Origin: Mycobacterium sp. 050128
GTDB taxonomy: Bacteria; Actinomycetota; Actinomycetes; Mycobacteriales; Mycobacteriaceae
Length of the DNA: 44,173 bases
Reading direction: 5' to 3'
Assembly: GCF_036409155.1 (NCBI RefSeq)
Contig: NZ_JAZGLW010000010.1
Span: 1-44,173 of the forward strand
Below, piece after piece: positions 1 through 7,019 of this stretch. The position numbers were made by a program, and so were the translations under genes. The stretch's first letter is position 1. Every line of letters starts with the position of its first letter. The notes beneath the pieces were generated by a model. The model worked only from the letters and a program-made list of their open reading frames with translations. It made no database searches and was not told where the DNA came from.

Positions 1-37
1 GTTCCTCACGGTCAAGCTTCTTATCCACCACGGTCAT
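1..37 (-). CDS. Possible transposase, first 12 residues only
   Basis: An ATG at 37-35 on the minus strand opens a frame reading MTVVDKKLDREE up to the window edge. It lies about 50 bp inside the point where mycP is broken, which is where a transposase start would be expected. Too little is visible to assign a family. It could also be chance. Confidence 0.3.
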   Translation of the reverse strand, partial: MTVVDKKLDREE

Positions 38-91
38 CAGTGTCTCGGCTTTCAGTCAGGAGCACATCCCCTCACACAAACCATCTGACAC
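1..91 (-). mobile_element. End of a probable insertion sequence that interrupts mycP
   Basis: Reading leftwards, mycosin coding similarity stops near position 92, and the sequence becomes a short non-coding stretch beginning TGTCAGATGG on the minus strand, followed by a possible start codon at 35-37. This is the layout of an insertion-sequence end (terminal repeat, short leader, transposase start). The other end lies outside the window, so neither the inverted repeat nor a target duplication can be checked. An IS256-like family is a guess from general appearance only. Confidence 0.45.
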
Positions 92-558
92 GCCCGCGGT
101 GGGGGCAGCGGCGTCTTGCCGTCAGCCGGCTGTGCAGCGATCAGTGACGCCACGATCGTTCCGTGCGCGTCACAGTCGCCCAGACCATCCCCACCGGCCA
201 CCACATAGTCACCGCCGCCGACAAGATCGGTCAGCCGCGGATGCGGACTGACCCCCGTGTCGATCACGGCGACCTTCTGCCCGGCGCCGCGGCCAAACCG
301 CCACGCCTCAGCCAAATCAAGCATGTCCAAGTAGTGCGGCTGCACCCGGTAGTCGGTGCCCGTCAAGGTGCCCACCTTGGTGCAAAACGCGCCCTGGCGC
401 ATCGGCTGATCCGGGCCCGGCGGCCCGTCCGGGGGGGTTGCGCCCACATCAATCCGGGGCGGCTCGACGGCCCCGGCGGGCGAGGCGCCCCACAACCCGG
501 TCAACCCCACCACTGCGACAGCCGATACCGCCGCACAGACCTTTTGTGCACGACTCAC
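52..558 (-). pseudogene. mycP: Truncated mycosin protease MycP of the ESX locus
   Basis: Mycosins are membrane-anchored subtilisin-like serine proteases essential for type VII secretion. The start is taken as GTG at 558, which has an AGGAG-type ribosome site and lies 13 bp after eccD. The product opens with a signal peptide (hydrophobic VCAAVSAVAVVGLTGLWG, then an AGA-type cleavage region). The catalytic Asp is near residue 100 (VIDTGVSPHP) and the His near residue 132 (CDAHGTIVASL). After about residue 155 (PLPPPRA) similarity ends and the frame runs into unrelated bases, stopping at 52. The oxyanion Asn, the GTS serine block and the C-terminal membrane anchor of a roughly 450-residue family are missing, so the protease cannot work. 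The break coincides with the putative insertion-sequence end at 1-91. Confidence 0.85.
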
Positions 559-571
559 CGAACCACTCCTG

Positions 572-2086
572 CTACCGGTACCGGATCGCGGCCAACACAC
601 CCATCAGCCAAAACGCCAATGGGAAAATGCCGGTCAAACACACATACTCGATCCACTCCACCACTTTGCGAAACGTCGGAGTGTAGAAATGGTTGGGTAC
701 CACCACGCCGGCCACCAGCCCGGCCACCGGGACCCCCACCATCACCGACGCCCCCACCAGCAGTGCAGGCATCGTCCACAATCCCAGCACGTAACGCCCG
801 GCCACCGCGATCACCAGCGTGACTGCGGCCAACGCCAGAATCGTTGCCTGCCAGCGATCGGTGAACGAGCGGCCCCGCAGCAACATTGCGCCCGCCACCA
901 GGCCCGCCAAGATCAGCGGCAACCAGCGCCGCGACGTGTGCGGATCGCACAACCCCACACTGCACACCGCCGCCAAACTCGTTGTGGCGACCAACAACCC
1001 GGTCAGGTAGGAGTGGGCGCGGTCGGTGGCGACGGTCACCTCGCGCACCGATTCGGGCCCGGCGAACGTGGCGACCTGCCCGCTGGCGACCGCATGATCT
1101 GCCGGTAAATCGGGGCGCGCCTCAAAAATCCAGCGCCCCGACGCCGACGGGAACACCGGCAACCGGATCCCGGCGGCCCAGCGCGCCACCGTAGGTGCCA
1201 CATGCATCCCGATCACCGCGACCAGCAGCAGCACCGCCAACAGGATCGGCGCTGAGGTCACCAGCAGCATCCGCACCAACCCGACCACCATGCCGGCGGC
1301 CGCGGTGACGATCACCGCCGTGCCCAACGCGATATGGCGGCCCGTGAATCGCACCACCAGAACCGCCGCGACAAGCAACGTCGCCAAACCCAGCGCGGCG
1401 TGCGGAGCGCCCACCGGCCCAGGCACTAGCGCCGCGGCCGCCACCGCCGCCGGTGCGCATCCGGTCAACAGCAACGTGTCACCCAGACCGCGCGACACCA
1501 CACTGCCGCGGCGCGTGAAAATGATCACCGCCGCCGTGAGCAGCACGGTCGCCAGACCCCCGCAATAGGCGGCCGGCGCCCAGCCCAGATGCCCGTAACG
1601 CCACCGGCTCAGCACCGCGGTCGCGGCCAACACACCGCCGACCACCATGGCGGCTCCCACGCGGGCCGCCCACACCGGTGTCACGGCCGGCCAGCGTTTA
1701 CTGAGCTCGGCGGCCACCGCCGAGGTCACATGCTCGACGACGTTGATACGCGCCTCGGTGTCCGAGGCGAACCGCAGCCACAGCCGGGTGCCGTCGCTGA
1801 CCCCCTGGGCGGCCAGCGACAGCCCCGGTTTGAGCGGGCTGCCATCGACCCAGCACAACGTCCAACGACCCCGAGCGCCAGCTGTCAACACCGGCTCCTG
1901 CAGCTCAGCCAGGCGGGTATTCACCAAGTCCACCAGCGCCGCCAACTGGGCCGACACCGCCGCGGTGGCATCCAACACCACCCCAATCTTCGTAACGCCG
2001 GCGATGACCGCCACCAGGACCCGGTCGGGCAGCGCGGGCCCGGCCGCGGCGATCACGGGGTTGTCGCGCTGCCGCTCGATCGTCAC
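572..2086 (-). CDS. eccD: ESX type VII secretion integral membrane protein EccD
   Basis: EccD forms the main transmembrane vestibule of the ESX channel. The 504-residue product is the usual length for the family. The GTG at 2086 is chosen because it gives a 4-bp GTGA overlap with the preceding EspI-like gene and starts just before the conserved N-terminal ubiquitin-like domain (about residues 15-110, including the segment GVVLDATAAV and the WVDGSPL strand). A longer frame upstream would lie inside the neighbour. About eleven hydrophobic segments follow from residue 135 to the end, for example AAMVVGGVLAATAVL and LLLVAVIGMHVAP. mycP begins 13 bp downstream, so the genes are probably co-translated. 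Length and order are those of ESX-5-type loci. Confidence 0.93.
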   Translation of the reverse strand: MTIERQRDNPVIAAAGPALPDRVLVAVIAGVTKIGVVLDATAAVSAQLAALVDLVNTRLAELQEPVLTAGARGRWTLCWVDGSPLKPGLSLAAQGVSDGTRLWLRFASDTEARINVVEHVTSAVAAELSKRWPAVTPVWAARVGAAMVVGGVLAATAVLSRWRYGHLGWAPAAYCGGLATVLLTAAVIIFTRRGSVVSRGLGDTLLLTGCAPAAVAAAALVPGPVGAPHAALGLATLLVAAVLVVRFTGRHIALGTAVIVTAAAGMVVGLVRMLLVTSAPILLAVLLLVAVIGMHVAPTVARWAAGIRLPVFPSASGRWIFEARPDLPADHAVASGQVATFAGPESVREVTVATDRAHSYLTGLLVATTSLAAVCSVGLCDPHTSRRWLPLILAGLVAGAMLLRGRSFTDRWQATILALAAVTLVIAVAGRYVLGLWTMPALLVGASVMVGVPVAGLVAGVVVPNHFYTPTFRKVVEWIEYVCLTGIFPLAFWLMGVLAAIRYR

Positions 2087-3552
2087 GCGCTCAGCGCCCC
2101 CGCACTGGGGAACCCTTCGGCCAACTCGGCCGCCAGCTCCAAAAACGCCAGCCGGGTCCGCTTGTGCAGCGCCGCGAAGTCCAGCGTGGCGGCCTCGCGC
2201 AGATGCGGATCCCACGGGATCGTTTTCACCGAGCGCACCCGCGGCCCCAGCCGCTCCATGACATGGGCGACGACCCCCTTACCCGCAGGCGTGCCGGCCT
2301 TGTTCAGCACAATCACCGACCGCTTCAGCAGCTCGTGCCCGTTGCGGGCCGCCAGCCAGTTCACCGTCTTTTCAATCCCCTTGGCGCCCTCGGCATCACA
2401 GGAGCCGATGATCATCAACGCATCCGAGACTGACAGCACCGCCTTGAAGAACTCGGTTTCGACGGCGTTGCCGCAATCGACCAACGACAGTTGGTAAAAG
2501 CGGCGCGTCAGGGCGACAGTCTCGAAAACCGTTGCCGCATCGAGATCCATCGGGTTAGCGACGTTTTGGTTGCCCGCCAACACCTCGAGACGCTGCTTGT
2601 TTTGCCCGGTGAAATGACGCGCCTTGGGATAGTCGACAACCGCATCTTTGGCGGCAAGAAAATCCCGAATTGAGTACTGCGCCTTCGGGTCAACGAAGTG
2701 ACCCAGACTCCCGTAGGTCGCATCGGCGTCGATCGCGATCACCGGTTGTTTGCGCTCATCGGCGAATGTGGTGCCCACACCGGCGGTCACCCGAGTCTTG
2801 CCGACACCACCTTTGATCGACACCGCCGTGATTTGGTAATTGCCGGGAATGTTGGACGTCACCTGCGCCTTCCAGTCACGCAATTGGCGCTCACGAGGCC
2901 CGGCACCCGGATTGACCAAACCGCCCGTGCATACGTAAATCGCTTTACGCCAACCGATTTCGGCCGGCTCACGGCGCCGCTTGACGACTTCCTCGACTTC
3001 CACGTGTCGGGTGTGTACCGACCCGGCGCTCTGAAGGTCCGCGCGCGGCGCCCACCGTTCCGACGGGTCGACGCGTGGCGGCGCCCACCGCTGCGCGGGG
3101 GCCGGTGTCTGCGGGCGTGGGTCAAACTGCGGCCGCGGCGGGATGGCGCCTGGTTGCTGCCTGATCGGGCCGCTGGCCGGCGAAAAGTCGGTACCGCCCG
3201 CCCGCGACCACGGCACAGCGTTGGGGTGTCGCGCCGGCACCGGCGCGGGCCCAACGTGGCCGCCTTCAGTGCCACCCGCGACCGGTGGCGCGGTGTCAGC
3301 GGTCGGCGGCCACGTGCCCTGCGGAGCGCTCCCCGGCGCCGGCGGTGGGGCGAACTCGTACTTGCCCACCGGCGGGGAAGGCAGCTGCGGTGTCGGCACC
3401 TGAGGTGCTTGCGGCGCGGCGGGCTCGGGTACCCGCAGATCCGACAACGACACCTCCTCGGTGCGCTCGTCTGCGGGCGCGACCTGCTCGCGGTGCTGCT
3501 CGGTGTTTTCCGGCGACAGGTAGCGCGACACGAAGTCGGAATTGTCCGTCAT
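2083..3552 (-). CDS. espI: EspI-like MinD/ParA-family ATPase with proline-rich N-terminus
   Basis: The 489-residue protein has a disordered, Pro/Ala/Gln-rich N-terminal third (about residues 40-190) followed by a MinD/ParA-type ATPase. The deviant Walker A is KGGVGKT (near residue 250). It is followed by a switch region with IAIDADATYGSLG and a LVDCGNAVE strand. EspI proteins sit in ESX loci; for ESX-1 EspI a role in shutting down secretion at low ATP has been proposed. No membrane segment is seen, so it is probably cytosolic and membrane-peripheral. It overlaps eccD by 4 bp. A GGGGGAC ribosome site precedes the ATG at 3552, and about 120 bp without a gene separates it from espG. Confidence 0.88.
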   Translation of the reverse strand: MTDNSDFVSRYLSPENTEQHREQVAPADERTEEVSLSDLRVPEPAAPQAPQVPTPQLPSPPVGKYEFAPPPAPGSAPQGTWPPTADTAPPVAGGTEGGHVGPAPVPARHPNAVPWSRAGGTDFSPASGPIRQQPGAIPPRPQFDPRPQTPAPAQRWAPPRVDPSERWAPRADLQSAGSVHTRHVEVEEVVKRRREPAEIGWRKAIYVCTGGLVNPGAGPRERQLRDWKAQVTSNIPGNYQITAVSIKGGVGKTRVTAGVGTTFADERKQPVIAIDADATYGSLGHFVDPKAQYSIRDFLAAKDAVVDYPKARHFTGQNKQRLEVLAGNQNVANPMDLDAATVFETVALTRRFYQLSLVDCGNAVETEFFKAVLSVSDALMIIGSCDAEGAKGIEKTVNWLAARNGHELLKRSVIVLNKAGTPAGKGVVAHVMERLGPRVRSVKTIPWDPHLREAATLDFAALHKRTRLAFLELAAELAEGFPSAGALSA

Positions 3553-3672
3553 TACTCGTCCCCCAAATGGATGGCGTTTACTACTTCAGATCCTAGGTCC
3601 AGAATTCTCGCTATACCACGCCCGCCAGGTATTTATCGAGAAAGTTTGCTGGCACGGATGTACCGCTTTTTC

Positions 3673-4596
3673 TCAGGCCATTCGCTCGTGACTCGCCCAA
3701 GCCCGGACCCCGACGCTGTCGAAGACGGTCGTCAACCCCTGATGCAGTTGGCCAGGGGTGGCCGCGGCGATGGCCAACCACTCCTGCTGGCTACCCGGCG
3801 GCGGATTGAGCCGATACAGCGCCACCCGCCCCGAGCCGGTGTCGCGCAAGTTCAGCACCGTCTGGCTCCACACCGTCTCGGTATCGACATGTGCACGCGC
3901 ATAGGCCAACGCCTCGGCTTGTGGATCCTCTAACGCCGCCCCCAGCTCAGCGAGCGCACCACCACGCAACCCCAGCGAGCGCAGCGCGGCCATCTTGGCC
4001 GCGTCCGAGCCGGCCTGCGCATGCAGATTGATCGCGGTGCGCAGGTCATCGAGGGGAACGTTGACCGCGCTGATACGGGCCGGCTCGACCCGGTGCACCG
4101 AGTCCAGCGCTTCGACGATCAGCCGTTCCACCCATTCCTGATCGGTTCCACGGCAGTCGTCGATGGTGATGTAGGACCCGGCGCGCACCGCTGACGCCCA
4201 GCGCCCGTCGCGCCGGGCCAACACAATGCGCAGCTGCTCATCCGGTATCGCACGCCACGTGCTCGGATCATCCATCACCACCGGTGTCACCACGGTCATC
4301 GCCCCGTGCGACACCAACACAACAATCTCCACATCAGGATTGGCCAACACGGCCATCCGCGCGGCGATATCCGAACGCACCACCGCGCCCTCATCGGCAA
4401 TCCCCTGGTCAACCAACACCGCCAGGCCCGGGTGTGCGATCAGCCACTCGGTGCTTTGAGGCTGGCCGTAGGGGCGCCCACGCAGCTCGGGGGCGAGCTG
4501 GGAAATGCCCAGCATGGCCTGCAGCAGCCACAACCCCTCCAGGTTGACGGTGATGTCGGACGCAGGGCTGGTGGGGGGTGTGTCAGCGATCGTCAT
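3673..4596 (-). CDS. espG: EspG, chaperone for PE/PPE substrates
   Basis: The 307-residue product matches the EspG family in length and pattern: an N-terminal beta segment (VNLEGLWLLQAMLGI), a central sheet with ADEGAVVRSDIAARMAVLANPDVEIVVLV, and a C-terminal beta-rich part ending in a GSGRVALYRLNPPPGSQQEW strand pair. EspG binds the hydrophobic tip of the PPE partner in PE-PPE dimers in the cytosol, keeps them soluble and directs them to their own ESX system. It lies downstream of esxA, after a stem-loop at 4625-4656 that may lower its expression relative to the esx pair. An AGGAAG ribosome site lies about 9 bp before the ATG. Confidence 0.9.
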   Translation of the reverse strand: MTIADTPPTSPASDITVNLEGLWLLQAMLGISQLAPELRGRPYGQPQSTEWLIAHPGLAVLVDQGIADEGAVVRSDIAARMAVLANPDVEIVVLVSHGAMTVVTPVVMDDPSTWRAIPDEQLRIVLARRDGRWASAVRAGSYITIDDCRGTDQEWVERLIVEALDSVHRVEPARISAVNVPLDDLRTAINLHAQAGSDAAKMAALRSLGLRGGALAELGAALEDPQAEALAYARAHVDTETVWSQTVLNLRDTGSGRVALYRLNPPPGSQQEWLAIAAATPGQLHQGLTTVFDSVGVRAWASHERMA

Positions 4597-4624
4597 CGAA
4601 AGGCTTCCTGGTCGTTGAACGCAA

Positions 4625-4656
4625 ACGTGGCGGCACCATGCCCGATGCCGCCACGT
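4625..4656 (-). terminator. Stem-loop between esxA and espG (attenuator-like)
   Basis: ACGTGGCGGC (4625-4634) is perfectly complementary to GCCGCCACGT (4647-4656), with one more A-T pair inside and a 10-nt loop. On the minus strand it follows esxA by about 20 bp and is followed by TTTGCG, only a short U run. Its position suggests partial termination or 3' protection of the abundant esxBA transcript, with read-through into espG. Confidence 0.6.
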
Positions 4657-4678
4657 CGTTGCCTGTGAACAGTGCGGG

Positions 4679-4963
4679 CTAGGCCCACGAAGATCCGACG
4701 GCGCTGTCGGTGCTGTTCATGTTGGAGCCGGCGGTCTGGACCTTCTGCCCGTGCTGGTTGGCCTGCTCGTAGATCACCTGAAAATTGCGGCCCAACTGGG
4801 TGATGAATTCCTGGCAGGCCACCGACCCGGCGCCGCCCCAGAAATCCCCGGCGGCAAGCACGTCGCGAACGATCGCTTGGTGCTCGGCCTCCAGGGAAGC
4901 AGCCTGAGCGCGGATGAGAGCGCCGTGGGCATCGACATCACCGAACTGGTAGTTGATCGACAT
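4679..4963 (-). CDS. esxA: EsxA (ESAT-6)-like WXG100 protein
   Basis: This is a 94-residue helical-hairpin protein of the WXG100 family. The WxG turn is FWGGAG around residues 41-46, between two amphipathic helices. It lacks a clear C-terminal YxxxD/E motif, as expected for the partner whose EsxB-like mate carries the export signal. It should form a secreted heterodimer with the product of the gene just upstream. An AAGGAGAC ribosome site lies at about 4972-4979, before the ATG at 4963. The 43-bp gap from esxB points to a shared message. esxN/ESX-5-like assignment is inferred from context, not from alignment. Confidence 0.9.
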   Translation of the reverse strand: MSINYQFGDVDAHGALIRAQAASLEAEHQAIVRDVLAAGDFWGGAGSVACQEFITQLGRNFQVIYEQANQHGQKVQTAGSNMNSTDSAVGSSWA

Positions 4964-5006
4964 AATTCACGTCTCCTTGGATTACGAGTTGGTAGGGACC
5001 CGGCGG

Positions 5007-5303
5007 CTAACTGCCCAGGATCTGTTGAGAGGCCTGCTCTTGCTGCTCGTAGTTGTTGGCGTCGCGGATCAGTCCGTCGCGCACTCCGTGCAGCATGTTG
5101 ACGATGTTGCGGAAGGCCTGGTTGGTCTGGCCCATGGTGTCGTAGGAGGTCGCCTGGGCCTGGCCGCTCCAGCCGGCCCCGGCGATGTTCTGCGAGGAGG
5201 CCCACATCTTGCGGGCTTCGTCCTCAACGGTTTGGGCGTGCATCTCAAAACGGCCCGCCATGTCACGCATCGCGTGCGGGTCGGTCATAAAACGGGTGGC
5301 CAT
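5007..5303 (-). CDS. esxB: EsxB (CFP-10)-like WXG100 protein with export signal
   Basis: The 98-residue product has the WXG100 pattern: helix one ([22 protein letters not shown]), a WxG turn (GWSGQA) near residues 44-49, and helix two. It ends with YEQQE, the YxxxD/E general secretion signal recognised by the EccC ATPase. It pairs with the downstream esxA-like product. It is preceded by a strong AAGGAGA ribosome site at 5311-5317 and a likely promoter at 5357-5386, so the esx pair can be expressed independently of the PE-PPE genes. Confidence 0.92.
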   Translation of the reverse strand: MATRFMTDPHAMRDMAGRFEMHAQTVEDEARKMWASSQNIAGAGWSGQAQATSYDTMGQTNQAFRNIVNMLHGVRDGLIRDANNYEQQEQASQQILGS

Positions 5304-5356
5304 AATAAGCTCTCCTTAAAGCACAGATGATTTTATTTCAGCGTTGCTGTGTGATC

Positions 5357-5386
5357 AGTCTATTGGCCTGATCTCACGCCGGGCAA
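5357..5386 (-). promoter_or_regulatory. Putative SigA-type promoter of esxB-esxA
   Basis: On the minus strand TTGCCC (5386-5381) is followed after 18 bp by TAGACT (5362-5357), matching the mycobacterial TAnnnT -10 rule. It lies in the 142-bp gap between the PPE stop and the esxB start, giving an untranslated leader of about 45 nt that ends with a strong ribosome site. Read by eye only. Confidence 0.4.
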
Positions 5387-5445
5387 CGGTCGGACAAAGC
5401 TATTTATGCGAAATTTTTTCCTGCATCGTCGCCGCTTAAGTTGCG

Positions 5446-6603
5446 CTAGTGGCGGCGCACTACTTTGACCGGTTTTCCATAGCGCGGGCTGCCGTCACTG
5501 TCGGTGCCGCGGCCATGCATCCCCGCGGCCATCGGAGTCCCCCCATACATCCCGGACCCCCCGGCGGTGGCCGGTGCGGCTGCCGAAGACAGGCCCCCGC
5601 CCGAGGCGCCCACCGGTGCGACCGCCCGTACGGTGCTCGCCGATTCCGCGCTGCCGGCCCCCGCCGTCCAGGTCGCCGGCACCGATAAGCCGCCCAGCGA
5701 CCCCGCCCGCCCGGCCATGGCCTCCACTTCCGAGGCTGCCCCGCCCAGCCCCGCAAGCCCGGGCCCGCCGGCACCGGTTGCCGCCGACGTCCCGCCGGCC
5801 CCGAACATGCCAGGATTCATGAAACTCATGAACGGGCTCAGCAGTGACTGGAACTGGCCCAGACCGCCGCCCCCCAGGCCACTGCTCAACGGCGATGAAA
5901 GCCCTTGCAGCGCTTGAGGAATGGTGCTCACTAACTGCGGGCCCATCGACAGCATCGTCTGGCCGTCCAAACCCGCGGGCAAACCGGCGCTGCTCGCGAA
6001 ATTCATCGGTTGCTGTCCGGCCGCCTGGCCGCCCGATTGCCCCAATGCGGCCGCTTGAGCTGCCAGCCCGATCGGATCGGAGTTCGGCACCGGCGGGGTG
6101 AAAGGAATCAGCGTGCCGGTAATCCCCGAGGCCTCACCGGCGAAGCCATACATCGTCGTGGTGTCTTGAGCCCACATCTGCCCGTAATGTGCCTCGTTGG
6201 CCATGATCGCCGGAGTGTTAAAGCCCATGACGTTGGTCGCAACCAGCGCCGCCAGCTGGGCCCTGTTCTCGGCGATCACCGGCGGGGGCACCACCCCGGC
6301 CCGGGCGGCCTCAAACGCGGCCGCCGCCGCGGCCGCCGCCGCCGCCGCGGCCTGGCATTGCTCGGCCGTGGCGATCATCCACACCACGTAGGGGGCCGCC
6401 GCCAACGCCATCGTCACCGACGACGGACCCATCCACGCCGTGCTGGTCAGCGCCTCGATAACCGCCTGAAAAGCCCCGCCCGCCGAACCGAGCTGCACCG
6501 ACAGTGCCTGCCAGGCCGCCGCCGACGCCATCAAAGACGACGAACCCAGGCCGGCATACATCCGGCCTGAGTTGATCTCCGGCGGAACCTCGTAATCAGG
6601 CAT
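5446..6603 (-). CDS. PPE family protein, SVP subgroup
   Basis: The 385-residue protein starts MPDYEVPPEINSGRMYAG, with the PPE motif at residues 7-9. A WxG-like TAWMGPSS turn occurs near residue 55, and the N-terminal 180-residue helical PPE domain follows. The C-terminal half is Gly/Ala/Ser/Pro-rich and contains GGLSVPATWTAG, the SVP signature of the PPE-SVP subfamily that is mostly exported by ESX-5. It ends with a basic tail (KPVKVVRRH). It should dimerise with the PE protein 24 bp upstream and be chaperoned by EspG. A GC-rich run at 6312-6355 encodes a poly-alanine helix inside the domain. Confidence 0.93.
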   Translation of the reverse strand: MPDYEVPPEINSGRMYAGLGSSSLMASAAAWQALSVQLGSAGGAFQAVIEALTSTAWMGPSSVTMALAAAPYVVWMIATAEQCQAAAAAAAAAAAAFEAARAGVVPPPVIAENRAQLAALVATNVMGFNTPAIMANEAHYGQMWAQDTTTMYGFAGEASGITGTLIPFTPPVPNSDPIGLAAQAAALGQSGGQAAGQQPMNFASSAGLPAGLDGQTMLSMGPQLVSTIPQALQGLSSPLSSGLGGGGLGQFQSLLSPFMSFMNPGMFGAGGTSAATGAGGPGLAGLGGAASEVEAMAGRAGSLGGLSVPATWTAGAGSAESASTVRAVAPVGASGGGLSSAAAPATAGGSGMYGGTPMAAGMHGRGTDSDGSPRYGKPVKVVRRH

Positions 6604-6627
6604 GGCTAGGTGCTGGCAACCCGGGGG

Positions 6628-6924
6628 TTAAACCATCGCGATGGCGTTGAGCGCCTCAGTCGCGGCATAGTCAGCCGAGCTGATGCCCATGGTCGAGACG
6701 AACATCTCGTGCACCACCGACCCGATCGCCTGAGTCACCTGATACACCCCGGCGTGCGTTCCGAACGCCGCGGCCAACAGCACCGAAGCCGGCTCCGGCG
6801 CGGGCGGCACCACACCCAGCGTCGGCGTAGCGCCGGCAGCGTTACCCGCCGCTACCATCGACCCGAGTCCGGCCAACCCTGATGTGGCCGCATCAATCCC
6901 CGCAGGCAATGCCTCGACAAACAT
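6628..6924 (-). CDS. PE family protein
   Basis: This is a 98-residue PE-domain protein with no extra C-terminal extension. The ATG at 6924 is chosen because GGGAGG lies 6 bp before it and the length then fits the family; an upstream in-frame start adds five residues without support. The usual Pro-Glu near residues 8-9 is Pro-Ala here (ALPAG). The C-terminal YAATE keeps the YxxxD/E export signal. It forms a PE-PPE pair with the next gene. Confidence 0.85.
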   Translation of the reverse strand: MFVEALPAGIDAATSGLAGLGSMVAAGNAAGATPTLGVVPPAPEPASVLLAAAFGTHAGVYQVTQAIGSVVHEMFVSTMGISSADYAATEALNAIAMV

Positions 6925-7019
6925 AGAACCCTCCCGCAATCCCCTGACCGGACTATTTAGCCGGCCTGATCAAAAAATTGTATCGCCATACACGAACTTA
7001 TGCGTCGCCCATCGCCGAT

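Noticed and set aside
2087..2215. N-terminal extension of eccD
   Set aside because: These 43 codons lie inside the EspI-like gene in another frame. The GTG at 2086 with a 4-bp overlap fits the family start.
6312..6355. GCC/GCG-rich tandem run
   Set aside because: It encodes a poly-alanine helix within the PPE domain. No separate repeat function is needed.
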